A DNA stretch of 64,000 nt from Cristatella mucedo (GCA_009760855.2 WPIO01000107.1:306001-370000); one strand, 5' to 3'. Shown: positions 24,501 to 35,804, numbered from the stretch's first letter. A program made the numbers and translations. The notes: generated by a model not told the origin, from the letters alone.

Positions 24501-27500
24501 ATCTTGAAGTCAACAAATCAAGATAGTGCATTACCTTGAAGTAAAATTGCATTTAATGTAAATCTTGAAATCTCCACTAAGCAAGTAGTACACCAGTTGC
24601 AGAACTGCAAAGGTGTTATTCATTATAACTTAAAAGTGAATTTAATATAGTTATTTGAAATTTTGGATGAGATCTGGCAGCTGTGCTGTCATTTTATTGT
24701 CCTAGTTGTAATATATTCGTTCCAAATTTCCTCATTCAAAGTTGTGCCGATTGCAGAATAACTTTGCAGAATGTTCACCATTTACTTAGTGAACAAAGAA
24801 AATGCTCAGTGATTTCTCCCGCTTCAAATCAAGTATTTCATTTTATTTCAGTAAGCTGGTAGCAAACGAAGAAGTCCGAGGGGATGCTGTCGCAGCTTTA
24901 ATTGATCTGAGTAAGTATTCCATGTTTTATTTGGCGACAATATTTTGCCAATGAATCTCACCTAATGGGATCTGATCTAATGTCAATCTTGATCATCTTA
25001 ATTTAATCTTATTCTGGCTTGCAGGGTTTTATGTGTGTCTTCCTCATCACTCTCGTTAAACTTTAAATGTTGCATTGCAGCGCCTAATAGCTAATCTGAC
25101 TGCATGCATTATTTATCTTTTAACCAAGCCAAACTGCTTTCTTTAAGCCTTGAGTCTGCAAAAATTGCTTTCTGATAATCATTCAATGGGTTTAAATAGT
25201 GTGGCTTTTATAATAATTGTTTCACTACGTTACAGCGAAACTACTTGTCAGGTATCAAATTGCCTTCTTTAGTCAGTGAGACATGCCAGTTGCTAACCTG
25301 AAGAGCTAACCAAAAGCATGGGCTTAGTCCACAGTGTAATAGTAATATCCACCGAGCTAGCTTCAGACAGCAGCATGGTTAGTTAGACTTCTCAGATATT
25401 TAGCATGTATTGTGAAAAAAATACATTCAGCCTCTCATTTAGTTAAAGAGTGGATGTTTAAAGCTCAGGAAATTTGTCAACCTGCAATTGTTTGAGACTT
25501 CCAAGACGCACCGATTTTTTTGTAAATTAGATTGTTTTTTCTTTTTTGGGAGTCTTTTTTTGGTTTTTACTAAAAAGCAGCGGGCTGACTGTAAATTTGA
25601 CTGGCTAACCATGTATAAAAAGATCTTTCTTCACAGTTGCAGATTTATTATCTTGAGATTGACTTATCATGTCAGATTTGGAACAGCACGACGAAATATG
25701 CGACAGTACTTTGAGGTATTTTGAGGAGAGAAGTTGGGTGCAGACGAGTTTCGAAAAGCAATGAGAATTTTTTACGGCGATAAAGAGCTTGAACTTGGTA
25801 CTAGTAATACTTCTGAGCTGCGAATTAAAGTGAAGTTATAAGTGGCTAAGTGTTCGTGTTTGAAAGATTTGTTGAGACGGTATGTTTGCGGTCGTCCAGC
25901 TAAGGATAGAGAATTCAGACGTATCAGTCGTAGATGTCGATAAAACGACTTGAGTAGAAAGTACGATCTTCATAAATCCCCAGAACTAAGTTTATAAAGT
26001 GAATTTTGCATCTTTATATAAAAAATAATTCATGCAATTCATTAGCATAGCACCCTATGAGAAGTAAATCTGAATTCTGGCCCTTCACGTATGCCACAGG
26101 GCTGGAGCCCACGACCTCTGTCAGGTCTTGGTCGGGGCGAGCACCTTAATCACTGGGCCACACTAGCTTGGTGGTATAGCTTCCATTTGCATGGGTTTAT
26201 AAGGGCTGTGTTATTCATGGTAAGGTCTACGTGAAGGAGAAATTGAGTTGTTTGCTTGCGATTGCAGCTGGTGCAAAACTCTGCAGCTAGGCTTGTCTGT
26301 CGTGAGCGTCACAGTTGCCACATTACTCCACTTCTCGCCGACCTGCACTGGTTACCAGTCAAGCAACGGATTGACTTCAAGGTTTTGTCGCTCACTTTTA
26401 GGTCTCTTCATTCTATGGCTCCAGCCTATCTTTCAGATATACTACCCCATCAGGCAAAGCATCGTACCACTCGCTTTTCGGAATCCAACAGTCTAGAAAT
26501 ACCTCGTACAAACCTTATATCCTTTGGAGACCGTGCATTTAGCTCGTATGCTCCCACAGCCTGGAACTCCCTCCCGACCTGCATCAGAACATCCCCTGAC
26601 CTGACCACATTTAAAAGAAACTTAAAAACATACCTTTTTAGGACAGCATTTAGTGGGTCCTTGTGATTCGTCCTCGATGTGCTTATGCGTGCTGACACTG
26701 TTCATGCTGCCACTAACCACATTTGCATGCTGACCCAGTGCATGTAACCCCTAACCATGTTATTCATTTTGTTTGTTTTTCAAGCATGATTTTACTTACT
26801 ATTCTATTGCGTATCACTTTGCAGCAAATGTAAAGCGCCTAAAAAGAGATTAAGTTCTCTGAGGGCGCTTTATCAAGTGCAATATTATTATTATATTATT
26901 ATTATTATACTGAAAAAGGTGAACTGTTTTGGCTGCTTACGAAACATGGTACCTTGAGACCAGTACCATCAACTCGTATTTTCGAAGCAAGTGAAAGTGT
27001 TATGACAAATAACAAGGAAATTCCCCCTCTTGCAATGCAAACCGTAGCTCCAAAAATGAACTGATTGAAGCTGAGATGACCTATGCCCAATTCCAGTAGC
27101 TGTCTCCTCATTTAAAGCTTGTATAACCTTTTATTGTTGACTAACTCCTCCTATGCACCATAAATTGCATTTATCTACTGCCAAATTTATAGTGTTGTTG
27201 TCCTAATATTATGCAAGCAATTTCTGCAGCTAGAACATTTCATATTTGCTTGCATCGACTGACGAACTTAGTTACCACGTTCTTCAAATATCGATTCACT
27301 AATTGATTACTCTAGCTTTAAAGCTGATCATTTAGAGGCGCATAGGGAGGGGCAAAGCTGAAATTCCTAAATTTGCTGAATTCCTAAAACGTCCACTGCC
27401 ACCATCTTATTCCTCAGTTCAACGTCTAAACGATCCAACTTGAAGTTTTTACTTGTCATCCCCTACTTTTATTAGCGTGCCGTCATGTTTTCCCGAACCA

Positions 27501-27959
27501 ACCTCCTCCGATATTAACTGTAATGTCAACAGTTCTGGGCATTTCCCTGCCGTAAGCTGAAGTTGCTCTGCCTAATGCTCTACTTTGACTGTGAATGTCC
27601 TCGTACAGGTATAAGCTCGGAATACTTGGCAACGCTCACCCTATTCTGGCGTAATTTAAAGTGATATTTTTGCAGGTATCCCTAAAGAGGAAAGGGTCAA
27701 CAAGATGTCGACGTTGACCCACAAAGCACTCAACGGAAGCGATGCCCAAAAAAATGAGCCTTCAAAAACTCAGACATATTGCCCCCTGAAATTGCCTGTG
27801 CTGAAGGCAAAAGGAATTCAAACGCGGCCACAACCTATTTTTGAGGAGCAGTGGTGGCTTAAAGAAATTCCATGCAATCTCAGAATGAAACGACTGCTGC
27901 GTATGTTACAGAGCAATGCTCACATTTTCAAACAGCCAGTCTCGGGTTTCAAGAAATGA
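21523..27959 (+). CDS. Gene copy B: EQWW-family small protein, three exons, 117 residues
   Basis: Unrecognised family. Exon 1 is 21523-21533 (ATG AGT CTA AG, donor GTAACT). Exon 2 is 24852-24910, after TTTCAG and before GTAAGT, encoding KLVANEEVRGDAVAALIDL between its split codons. Exon 3 is 27676-27959, after TTTTTGCAG, stop TGA. Both split codons are Ser. The spliced frame is open: 11+59+284 bases, 118 codons with stop. Order of parts: a short helical N-terminus ending ALIDLS, a charged KEER stretch, a variable spacer, LPVLKAKG, then the core EEQWWLKEIPCNLRMKRLLR and a short tail ending GFKK. No signal peptide or membrane helix. Between B and D, core codons differ partly at silent sites (CTT/CTG, TGC/TGT, AAA/AAG, AGA/CGA), which suggests selection on protein. 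Intron 1 is about 3.3 kb and intron 2 about 2.8 kb; intron 2 holds a SINE-1 and a young F1. Function unknown. The tiny first exon rests on its conservation with D and on matching phase. Confidence 0.72.
22215..22400 (-). mobile_element. SINE-2, old copy in intron 1 of gene B
   Basis: On the minus strand TGGCTCACTAGATAAGGCGG (A-box region) and GTACTAGGTTCGAATGCTGC (B-box GGTTCGAATGC) are clear. The same element sits at the same place in intron 1 of C (32865-32998) and D (43590-43765), so it predates the duplications. Confidence 0.7.
24300..24560 (-). mobile_element. Decayed non-LTR reverse-transcriptase relic in intron 1 (copy B)
   Basis: Read on the minus strand it gives a stretch like LVDFKIAFNKIHQPIDH, resembling the FIDFKKAFDSIHR motif of RTE/L1-like reverse transcriptases. 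Homologous relics lie in intron 1 of A (1260-1400), C (35265-35485) and D (46130-46345). It is distinct from F1 and F2 and older than the duplications. Confidence 0.35.
25236..25251 (+). other. Conserved 16-base candidate microexon in intron 2 (copy B)
   Basis: CGAAACTACTTGTCAG between acceptor TTACAG and donor GTATCA, as in copy A (2562) and copy D (46996). If spliced between exons 2 and 3 the frame reads TKLLVRYP and then a TAA stop. Confidence 0.3.
25695..25850 (+). other. Conserved segment in intron 2 (copy B) with coding-like pattern
   Basis: From about 25738 one frame reads LGADEFRKAMRIFYGDKELE and on through LGTSNTSEL to a stop near 25840. Copy D has the aligned frame with [20 protein letters not shown] (47490-47570). 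From GATAAAGAG onward almost all B/D differences are at third codon positions. An upstream in-frame TGA in both copies means that it would need its own acceptor, and I see no good one. It could be an alternative exon, a former exon, or chance. Confidence 0.3.
26016..26178 (-). mobile_element. SINE-1 in intron 2 of gene B
   Basis: On the minus strand: AGCTAGTGTGGCCCAGTGATTAAGGTGCTCGCC, GACCAAGACCTGACAG, GGGCTCCAGCCCTGTGG, then a degraded F1-like tail ending in ATGAATTGCATGAATTATT. Introns of A (near 3340) and D (near 47760) run on without it, so it is specific to B. Confidence 0.8.
26244..26905 (+). mobile_element. LINE family F1, young 5'-truncated copy in intron 2 of gene B
   Basis: Starts at GATTGCAGCTGGTGCAAAACTC and keeps an open C-terminal frame to TGA 26664-26666, with YAPTAWNSLPTCIRTSPDL, then the 3' UTR, hairpin and a long (ATT)n tail to about 26905. 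Copy D's intron (near 47840) has the uninterrupted site between GAGATTGAGTT and AGGTGAACT. Nearly identical to the copies at 17240 and 54575. Confidence 0.9.
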
Positions 27960-28071
27960 AGCAATCACCTTCAATCCTCCGGATTACACATCAATCCAAA
28001 ATAGTATTGCTAGAAACGAGCTGACATTAGCATTGGATTAGATCTGTATTGAACGTGTGCTTCTACGTATA

Positions 28072-28077
28072 AATAAA
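28072..28077 (+). terminator. Polyadenylation signal, gene copy B
   Basis: AATAAA in TATAAATAAACATTCCTGTCAC, 113 bases after the stop; the same context as in copies A and D. Confidence 0.75.
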
Positions 28078-28269
28078 CATTCCTGTCACTGAGTGCACAA
28101 GGACTTATGCCAATGACCTTCAACCCCAAGGCCTGTACTGCAATTCACGATAATCCAAGGCGAGAACTTTCCTCAACGCTAAATCTTTGCTATGTTTACG
28201 GCAAACTGAAATAGCTGCAGAGTTTTGCCACAGCTGTCAGCAACTAAGTGCACAAGCCGGTATACCTTT

Positions 28270-29805
28270 GCTATTGCCTTCCGTGCTTTCGTGACAGTTA
28301 GCTCATATATCGAAACCTCACACCTGGCTAGTAAGTTTCAGTCCAGCTTTATAGCTAATCACTCCACAGAGTCAGCATTACTTAGCCTTACAACGACCTA
28401 CTTAGGAATGCAGACATGGGTAGAGTGTGTCTGCTGGTTTCGCTCGATCTTTCGGCAGCTTTTGATACTATCGATCACAAAATTCTTCTAAAGCACCTCT
28501 CATCTCGCCTGGGCATCGCTGGTACTCTGCAAAGTATCAGATTATATCTCAGTGGGAGACTCCAGAGTATTGACGTGAATGAACAAAGATCATCGGAGGT
28601 ACCTCTAAAATAGGGGTTACCTCAGGGCTTCGTGCTAGGTCCGGTTCTTTTCACGGTTTATACTCTCCCTCTTGCTGATGTGATTGCCAAGCACAATCTA
28701 GGCTTTCACTTCTATGCTGATGAGAAGGAGTTGTACTTTTGCTTTGATCCCTTCCAGCCTGCATGCACATAAAATTCTCTCAATTCACTTGCTGCATGTA
28801 TTGCTGACATTCGCTTATAGATGGCAGTTAATTTTCTAAAACTAAACGATGATAAAACTAAGTTACAAGTTATGGGCAAAACCCGTGGGATTCACAAAGT
28901 GGAAGGACTGGCAATCAAAATTGGCACTGCCAGGATATTTCCTGATAAATCAGCTTGAAATCTAGGTGTCATGTTCTAAAGCAACCTCTCGTTAGATGAT
29001 CATATCAGCTCCTCAGTCAAATCAGCCTACTTTCAGCTTCATCGTATGGCTAAATTGGAGCTTGTTCAGATAAGGATACCTCGTCCAAGTTGGTCCATCC
29101 ATTCGTAACATCTCGTCTCGACCTCTGCAACTCACTGCTTACTGGCCCACAGGATCAGGCGACTGCAGCTGGTGCAAAACTTGGCCGCTAGGCTTGTCTG
29201 TCGTGAGCTTCCCAGTTGCCACATCACACTGCTTCTCGCCGACCGGCACTCGTTACTCGTCAACCAACGGATTGACTTCAATGGAGTTGTCGCTCACTTT
29301 TAGGTCACTTCATTCTTCTGCTTCAGCCTATCTCTCAAATATACTCAACTATAAGGTCAAGCATTGTACCACCCGCTTTTCGGAATCCAACAGTCTACAA
29401 ATACCTCTTACAAACCTCAATTCCTTTGGCGACCATGCATTTAGTGCCTATGCTCCCAAAGCCTGGAACTCCCTCCCAACTTGCGTCAGAACATCCCTTG
29501 ACCTGAACACATTTAAAAAGAACTTGAAAACACACCTATTTAGGACAGCATTTAGTGGGTCCCTGTTATTCGTCCTTCATTTGGTTATGCGTGCTGACAC
29601 TGTGTGTGCTGTCACTAACAACATTTGCATGCTGACTATGTGCATGTCACACGTAACCATGTTACTCATTTTGTTTGTTTATCAAGCATGATACTACTTA
29701 CCATTTAATTGCATTTCCTTTTTCAGAAAATGTAAAGCGCCTAGAGAGAGATTGAGTTCTCTGTGTGTGCTTTATCAAGTGCATTATTATTATTAGTATT
29801 ACTGT
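28270..29805 (+). mobile_element. LINE family F1, longest + strand copy, decayed reverse transcriptase
   Basis: Covers much of the reverse transcriptase and the whole C-terminal domain. A stretch like LASKFQSSFIANHSTESALL is followed by LDLSAAFDTIDHKILLKHLS, then YLSGRLQSIDVN, a TAG at 28611, the catalytic loop as FYADE (28710-28724) where an intact copy has FYADD, and later WNSLPTCVRTSLDL. The 3' UTR, hairpin and (ATT)n tail are present. Frameshifts, stops and the D-to-E change at a metal-binding aspartate show that it is dead. Confidence 0.9.
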
Positions 29806-29889
29806 TAGTTCACCAGCAATCTAGCATAACAGTTTTACAGAATAAGTCAGATTACAGAAAACTCGAACTGAAATAAAAATCGGCGACTC

Positions 29890-30400
29890 AGACAACCGAT
29901 TTGCTTTTGATTTGCCACAGATTTCTGTAGCCAGTTTCTTTGAGCCTAGCCGTAGCTGTACGTGGACATGCGTTGTTTGAGATTGTACTAGCACAATTGC
30001 TTAACGTGATGTAGCTGAAGTTATTTAGTACGCTCTGTAACATGCGTTTAAATTTGGCCTCTGTATTACCAATTTTTCTGAAAATTGCACAGTATTGCTC
30101 TATACAGCCATGTTTACCATGGTGAATGCAGTCGATTGTGTGCTTTGCTTGATAATAGTAAGTACGATTGCATTGAAATTGTGCTATCAATCGACAACAA
30201 AAATTAGCTCGACCTGAAATCACCATAATGTCGAAACTGTAGGCATTCTGGTCGTTTTGCAGCGGCTTGGGATCGACAGGCATTGTCGTGATACCGTTAA
30301 ACTAGTGCAGGGTATTGCTAAGAATTGGCGAGGCAATTATAGCTTGTGAGTTAATTAAAAGCTTTGCTGTTGTTATAGTAGGTGCTGTTCTGTGACTATC
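29890..30400. repeat. Block paralogous to 11480-12060
   Basis: TTTGCTTTTGATTTGCCACAGATTTC here matches TTTGCTTTCGATTTGCCAGAATTTC at 11499; TAACGTGATGTAGCTGAA and GAGGCAATTATAG also match. It is the inverted TGCAAT-rich repeat of the 3' flank of gene B's unit. A 131-codon minus-strand frame here (29888-30283) is within chance length. Confidence 0.55.
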
Positions 30401-31220
30401 ATGACGAGCTCACAATTTAGTTGTCGTTTTAGAACGACGCCTAAATAGTAAAAGCTTTCCTCAGGAGACTGCTTTAATGCTAGCAATCACGTCGGATCCT
30501 TGTCTAAGATCAGGAGCAGTCTTCGACAGTAACTTGCAAAAAAGTTATTGGCCGCTTATTTTTGTCTTGGCATGATTACTGTGATTCTCTTTTGGCGGGC
30601 TACCAAAAAAGTAACTGGGTATTAGCAAATGGTTGCGAACATGGCTGCAAGGCTGCCTTTAAATTCCATAGGATTGATCACGTGTCTCCTTCGCTAAAAG
30701 AGCTTTAATGACAGCTGGTTGATCAACGGATAGAGAGCAGTGATCTTATTTTGACCCACAAGACCTGCCACAGCTTGAATGGTTCGTACCAAGCTAAACC
30801 ATTACACTAGTTTCAGCCTCCTTATGCCGTCAGTTGTACGGAAAATAAAATACCTGTTGAATGTCTCCGCTTCAATGCCGTTGATGACACAAGCTTTAGC
30901 TCTGCAGTTAATAGAAAGTTGCTCTTGTTTCCATGATTCCCGCTCAATAACAACTACTCTCCTGCTGCCGGCTATGGCTCATCGTTTTGTGTGGGCCTGA
31001 GCATCTATCTTCGCACCACTGACGACCTCGACTGCTCTACTGACACAGCTATACCTCCACTTTCTTTGTTACGTGAGGTGAAGTCAGTTGGCTATCAAAT
31101 GCATACCGAGAGCCCCTTAGTCTGTCATTGAGCTACAAAAACTTGGCTGCCTAACACCCACATAGTCTTTGTCGCTTCGTGGAGTTACAGACCGGGATGG
31201 ATTGCCTTACATTACATTGC
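30400..31220 (+). mobile_element. LINE family F2, decayed copy
   Basis: Begins at AATTTAGTTGTCGTTTTAGAACG (HNLVVVLE-like position of the reverse transcriptase), continues through a frameshifted NMAARLPLNS stretch and the C-terminal region, and ends with GAGTTACAGACCGGGATGG...TTACATTACATTGC. Stops occur throughout. Confidence 0.75.
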
Positions 31221-31322
31221 TCTTACAACGTACAAAGTGAGACTGTAACTAGTTCTCCTGGTCACGTGAAATTACTAGGCATTGACTCAGTGCCACAGTG
31301 AAAAGCACAAGATTTCCTAAAC

Positions 31323-31470
31323 CTCACCCGCCGAGCTGGTTCGTTCTAGCGGTTAAGGTGCTCGCCCCGACCAAGGTCTGACTGAGGTCGCGGCTCGAGC
31401 CCCGATGCATAAGTAAAGTGCCTGATTAAAGATTGAGTTCTCTTGGGGCACGATATAAATAAATCATTAC
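31323..31470 (+). mobile_element. SINE-1, best-preserved copy
   Basis: CCGAGCTGGTTCGTTCTAGCGGTTAAGGTGCTCGCC, GACCAAGGTCTGACTGAGG, CGGCTCGAGCCCCGATGC (B-box region), then AAAGTGCCTGATTAAAGATTGAGTTCTCTTGGGGCACGATATAAATAAAT. The last part forms a stem of GTGCC with GGCAC and an inner loop, the same layout as the F1 tail. Confidence 0.85.
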
Positions 31471-31479
31471 ATTATATTA

Positions 31480-31950
31480 TTGTATGCCGTGTAGTCTCGC
31501 AGCTTGTTTCAATTCAAAGTCACTGAGAGTGAGATAAGAGAGCGAAGTAGCGAGTAATGTCCATATCGGTATCATATTGCTCTTTGTTTTATTTTTACGC
31601 AATCAGTTCTAGTTTTGCCTTTCTACAGCTATATTCTAGGCTTAGCTGTACAGAAAAACCACTTTGTTAGCTGATTTTATATTTATAATTTTCTCACTCT
31701 TTGTCGCCACATACTTGGATTTGGATTTTTGCCTTAATTTTGCGATGCACGTATGACTTTGAAGGTAATAGAAATTCCAATTTGTAAGTGATGACACACG
31801 GAATGCCACTGAGACAAGGGGCAAGATTGGATGAGGTACTAAGGGTTTAGATATTATTTTTGCAGTGACAGGTATACAAAAGATGCTGATTTAAAATTTG
31901 AGTTTAAGTTAGTCGTAATTCACGAGGTGTTTCTTAAACAGGGCGTTCTG
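31480..31950. other. Intergenic sequence, nothing identified
   Basis: AT-rich, with no known repeat family of this window and no frame beyond chance. Confidence 0.5.
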
Positions 31951-31954
31951 ATTT

Positions 31955-32480
31955 ATAGTATTACCAGCACGAGATAAGTATGCTCATGAGATGGTACAGA
32001 ATCAGCATTATATAAAGTACAACAGTAATACAACGACAGTATACAGACCTCAAGAAATCGTATCTTTTTCTCATTAACCTTCTGTACGTTCAAAGACAAA
32101 CATAGCCATGCTGTTATTAGTGACATCCGAACAGTTTGTATGCAATTATTTTTCACTTCAAGAATATTTTGAACGTACCAAGTTGAATCCGTTTTGAGCA
32201 ATTTCGGATTTAACTTCTACATTTGCCTATCTGTTTAACCGTCTAGAGTGCACAAACGGCTACGGCAGCATGCAAATAAAATAATACAAGATGATTTAGC
32301 TGCCTATTTTATATATCGGCAAGAGAGTTTCAAAGGCTTGCTTCAAACCAACGACCTTAGGTCATCGGTCCTAAAAAGCGACTTCCTTCCTAACGGGCCT
32401 TACGTCCCACGAAGATACAGTCTCCAGATGCTTTAGGTTTGTTCAAATCAAAGTCATACCATATATTTAGGAGTGCTGCT
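31955..32480 (+). repeat. Left copy of a diverged direct repeat flanking decayed gene C
   Basis: Aligns with 35930-36470: ACGAC.GTATACAGACCTCA / ACGACTGCAGATATATCACA, CCGTTTTGAGCAATTTCGGATTTAACT / TTGTTTTGAGCAGTTATGTTTTTAACT, CAGTCTCCAGATGCTTTAGGTTT / AAGTCTCCAAAAGCTTCAAGTTT, GGAGTGCTGCTGG / GGAGAGCTGCTGG. Both hold an internally shortened SINE-2 (here about 32290-32415, minus strand). Confidence 0.55.
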
Positions 32481-32489
32481 GGTATTAAT

Positions 32490-32560
32490 AGTAATGCTCC
32501 TGACAAATAGATCTCAGAAAACTCAATCTCTTTCTAGGTGCTTAACATTGCCGATGAACA
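32490..32560 (-). mobile_element. LINE F1-type tail fragment
   Basis: TTAATAGTAATGCTCCTGACAAATAGATCTCAGAAAACTCAATCTCTTTCTAGGTGC is the F1/SINE-1 tail hairpin read on the minus strand. It is too short to decide which family. Confidence 0.5.
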
Positions 32561-32579
32561 GCTTGATCGAGAGTGGCTG

Positions 32580-35500
32580 TAAACAGATCTTATCTATCAG
32601 AGTCGGTTTGAGACCCAATCTGATAGCACGATAACCCACTGAAATGGAAGCTGCGGTTTCGATCATTAGCATAGTAGGCTTATATTATGAAGTAGTGGCT
32701 GCACATCATGAAAATAAAACCCATAAAGTCTATAAAAATAAAAGTGACTATTCCGATATACTCTTTTGAATATGATTAGGTCGGTCTTTTGAGCGTTTTT
32801 TGCGAGCCAAGCCAAGCTTCGGCCTCAGTGATATCTCGGGAAAATAATTTACTAGCTGATTTATCAGCCTCTTTTGAATTTCGACAGAAGACTATTTTCG
32901 ACTCTTGTCACTTTCCATAACTCAATTTCAACCTACGACCTCGGGACCAAGGTCGTGAAAACCAACGGCCGTTTATAGTATGCCATCACGGCAGGGACGT
33001 GAGTTAACTCTACCTTACCTCAAAAAAGTTTATTTGACTAACTTACTCTTAAGAATAGAATAACCACAATATCCCTTGCCCAGATCAATGCGGGCTTTAA
33101 GCTTCTATATTTGACGAGCAGAATTCCATATGTAAAGCACTTGGATGAAGAATTAAAGGGCCGTACGAATGACTAATTAGGACGAATCTAGACGTTTAAG
33201 TGGCAGAAATAGCCTCAATGCAAACCCTTTCTTTGCTTGGTTGTTCCAGGTTACGTGACCGTGCATCCTTGCACTAGAAGCATCATACAGGTATGCAATT
33301 TGAATGAACTTGTGGCTAAAGTATGCATTGATTATTAACCAATCTGACACATAAACTGTTGCTACATCTGAAAGTGTTTTAGCTTCACGAGGACGCTGAT
33401 TAGATTGATAGTCATTTCCTTCAGCTCCGACTTGCTGCAGTATTTAATAACGAGTAAGCAAGTGAAGTTTTTACGGGTTACTTATAAAACCAATAATCAA
33501 ATTTAACATGAACTGTTAGTGTGCATTGTAACACGGAGGACTAAGCTCTTTACACTGGAACAAGTAGGTCAAATTGGATTAAGCCTCCGGTGATTACCTG
33601 CTTCAAGAGCTGGTTTTGCTACTTCGATCACACGGTGGGTTTCTTGCATTTTATGTTGACTGTTTGCAGTTTTTATTCACTCGTAAAGCTTGAGTTGACT
33701 GCATTAATCTTAAGCATTTGTGTCCTGCTCCATTCGACAGTTAGCCACAAAGTAATCAAAACTTTTACGATCTTCCGCTTTCCTATATGCGTCTAAAAAT
33801 GCCTCAGATATCCATTCGCATGTTAAAATTATTGAAATTAGTGCTTCTAGATGATTCCTATTCATGAGTCATACTTTTCTGAAAAATCGGATGTTATCCC
33901 TTGTTGTTCTATTTTGAATATACTGCAGAGAAACTGTTCATCAATTTTGACTCGTTGATGCATAAATACATGCATTTCTGTGACGTTTGATCTTTTTTTA
34001 AACCGTGCATTAATTCATGTATATGCTTTCCTTTTTCCCACAACTCTAGGTTATACGACGTATTGACTAATTCAACCCTGACTCTTCTGAATAGAATACT
34101 CACTTAAAACTGTTTTCAGCCGGCTTAGCTCCTCGAATTCCCCGTTAGACTCGTGTTTGACGTGCGGCCGTCTCCTGGCCGAGTTCAGGTGCAGATTCCA
34201 TAGCTTTTATACATATAACCTCAGGCAGTCTAAGCTGTAATGATCTTTAAATGCAAAACCGGTTTTTACGTTTTTATCTACGAGTCTGGCTGACTCTTTA
34301 AGGACAGTACCGGTCCCGCGATGAATGACTGTCGTTGGCATACGCTCTGCTACCCGGCGATCTGTACTGCTAGCGGTGATAGAGGTTAAGGCTTTCCAGC
34401 TACTACGTAACTTTTGCAGTGAAATCGGCTGATATTTACTTCAATTTATAAACGTATTCAGAATATTTACTTCATCGATAAGTGCCAGTAGTTTTGTATC
34501 TTTACTGCTGACGGCATTCAAGACAACTATTAGCATTTATTGACTAACATTTTTTAACTTGTTACGATTTATCCTGCTTAAGTTTTTCTCGTGAAACTCA
34601 CGTGGCCACCTACAGGTGGCTTTGAAAGTTAATATGCTGCCCAGAAATGCCATCTGAATATTTATTGACAATTGGTGTACTTAACTATTGATTTTGCTAT
34701 AGCTTAATCACAGTCATAGCAAACTGCTGTATTAATGAATGATACCAACAGTAAATTTCTGACAGCTACTCATAATTTACCTCGAATTCGAATAATGAGT
34801 ACAGTCTTTTATGCGTTTGGCTGTTACATCAAAGTTATAGGTCGATAGTATTTTTCTCGATTTTCACAACGCTCAACTAGATGAATGTTGCTGTAATTGC
34901 TGGTTACATGCTTCATCTTTAATGGTTTGATTGAATCTGGATTTATTTTTAGTTAAATGTTAAATGCTATTAAGGATGTCTATTTCCACTCACACTCCAG
35001 GCTTAACATGCATGTTTACGTTTGAGATCATTAAGCGAACATATTTTTCTAAATGTAACGTCTAATTTTCTGAGAACATAAAATCTTGTGTTCACCTATA
35101 CTTGCACTGAGGATTAGCACACTGACGTCGATTAGCTAGTACACATGGAATCTTGGAAATGCATAACTACTTGGTATTCCACTTTCCTGAGCCCCACGTG
35201 TCAATTTTTGCAGTGGCAGTGATTGTATATTTTTATTGGACGTTCCAGCTATATCATATTACAGCCCGGTTTGTGGTGATACGTGACTGCATGCCGTCAC
35301 TTTGGGAAGATAAACTTTCGTAGGGTCGCTCTGGTAACTCATTCCGGGGTGCCTCTGTAAATGGCTTTTTGGTCCCTCACTTGCAGGTGTTCTTGGCCAC
35401 ACTAGAGTAGCAAGGATATGTGGGTAGGAAGGCTGGTGCATCTGAGTTAACTGATTCGGAGGTAAACAAGTCGAGATAATGCATCTCTTTGAAGGGAAAT

Positions 35501-35804
35501 TGAATCTGAAAGATTAAATCTTAGTGTGGCCTCTAAGCAAGTTAGGTATCTGTGGCGCGATTATAACGGTGCTAGTCATAATACCAGAAAAGCGAATTTA
35601 AGACAGTTAATTGAGATGTCGGCGGCGATCTGGCTGTGCTTTCATATCGGTGTTTTTGTTGGCCTGTATTCGTCCAACGTTCCTTATCTAGAGCTATTTT
35701 AAATTAAGAAGAACTTTTGCTCAGCGCTTACTATTTACTAAGTGCTCAAATAAATTGTCCAGTAACGGCGGACCTTTCAAACTGTAAGTTCTATGTTCTT
35801 CCAG
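32580..35804 (+). other. Intron 1 remnant of gene copy C
   Basis: Aligns with intron 1 of B from GATCGATAGAGC (21968) and of D: for example CACTGAAATGGAAGC.GCGGTT, the SINE-2 at the same place (32865-32998), TTCTAGATGATTCCTATTCATGAGTC and TATACTGCAGAGAAACT near 33920, and the RT relic near 35265-35485. Exon 1 and the promoter block of B and D are not found upstream; the homology is cut near 32580. Confidence 0.6.
32865..32998 (-). mobile_element. SINE-2, old copy in intron 1 of copy C
   Basis: ACGACCTCGGGACCAAGGTCGTGAAAACCAACGGCC and GCTGATTTATCAGCCTCTTTT mark it. Same place as in B and D. Confidence 0.65.

Noticed and set aside
29888-30283. 131-codon minus-strand frame, considered as a gene
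   Set aside because: It lies in a block paralogous to 11480-12060, where the frame is not conserved, so it is not under selection.
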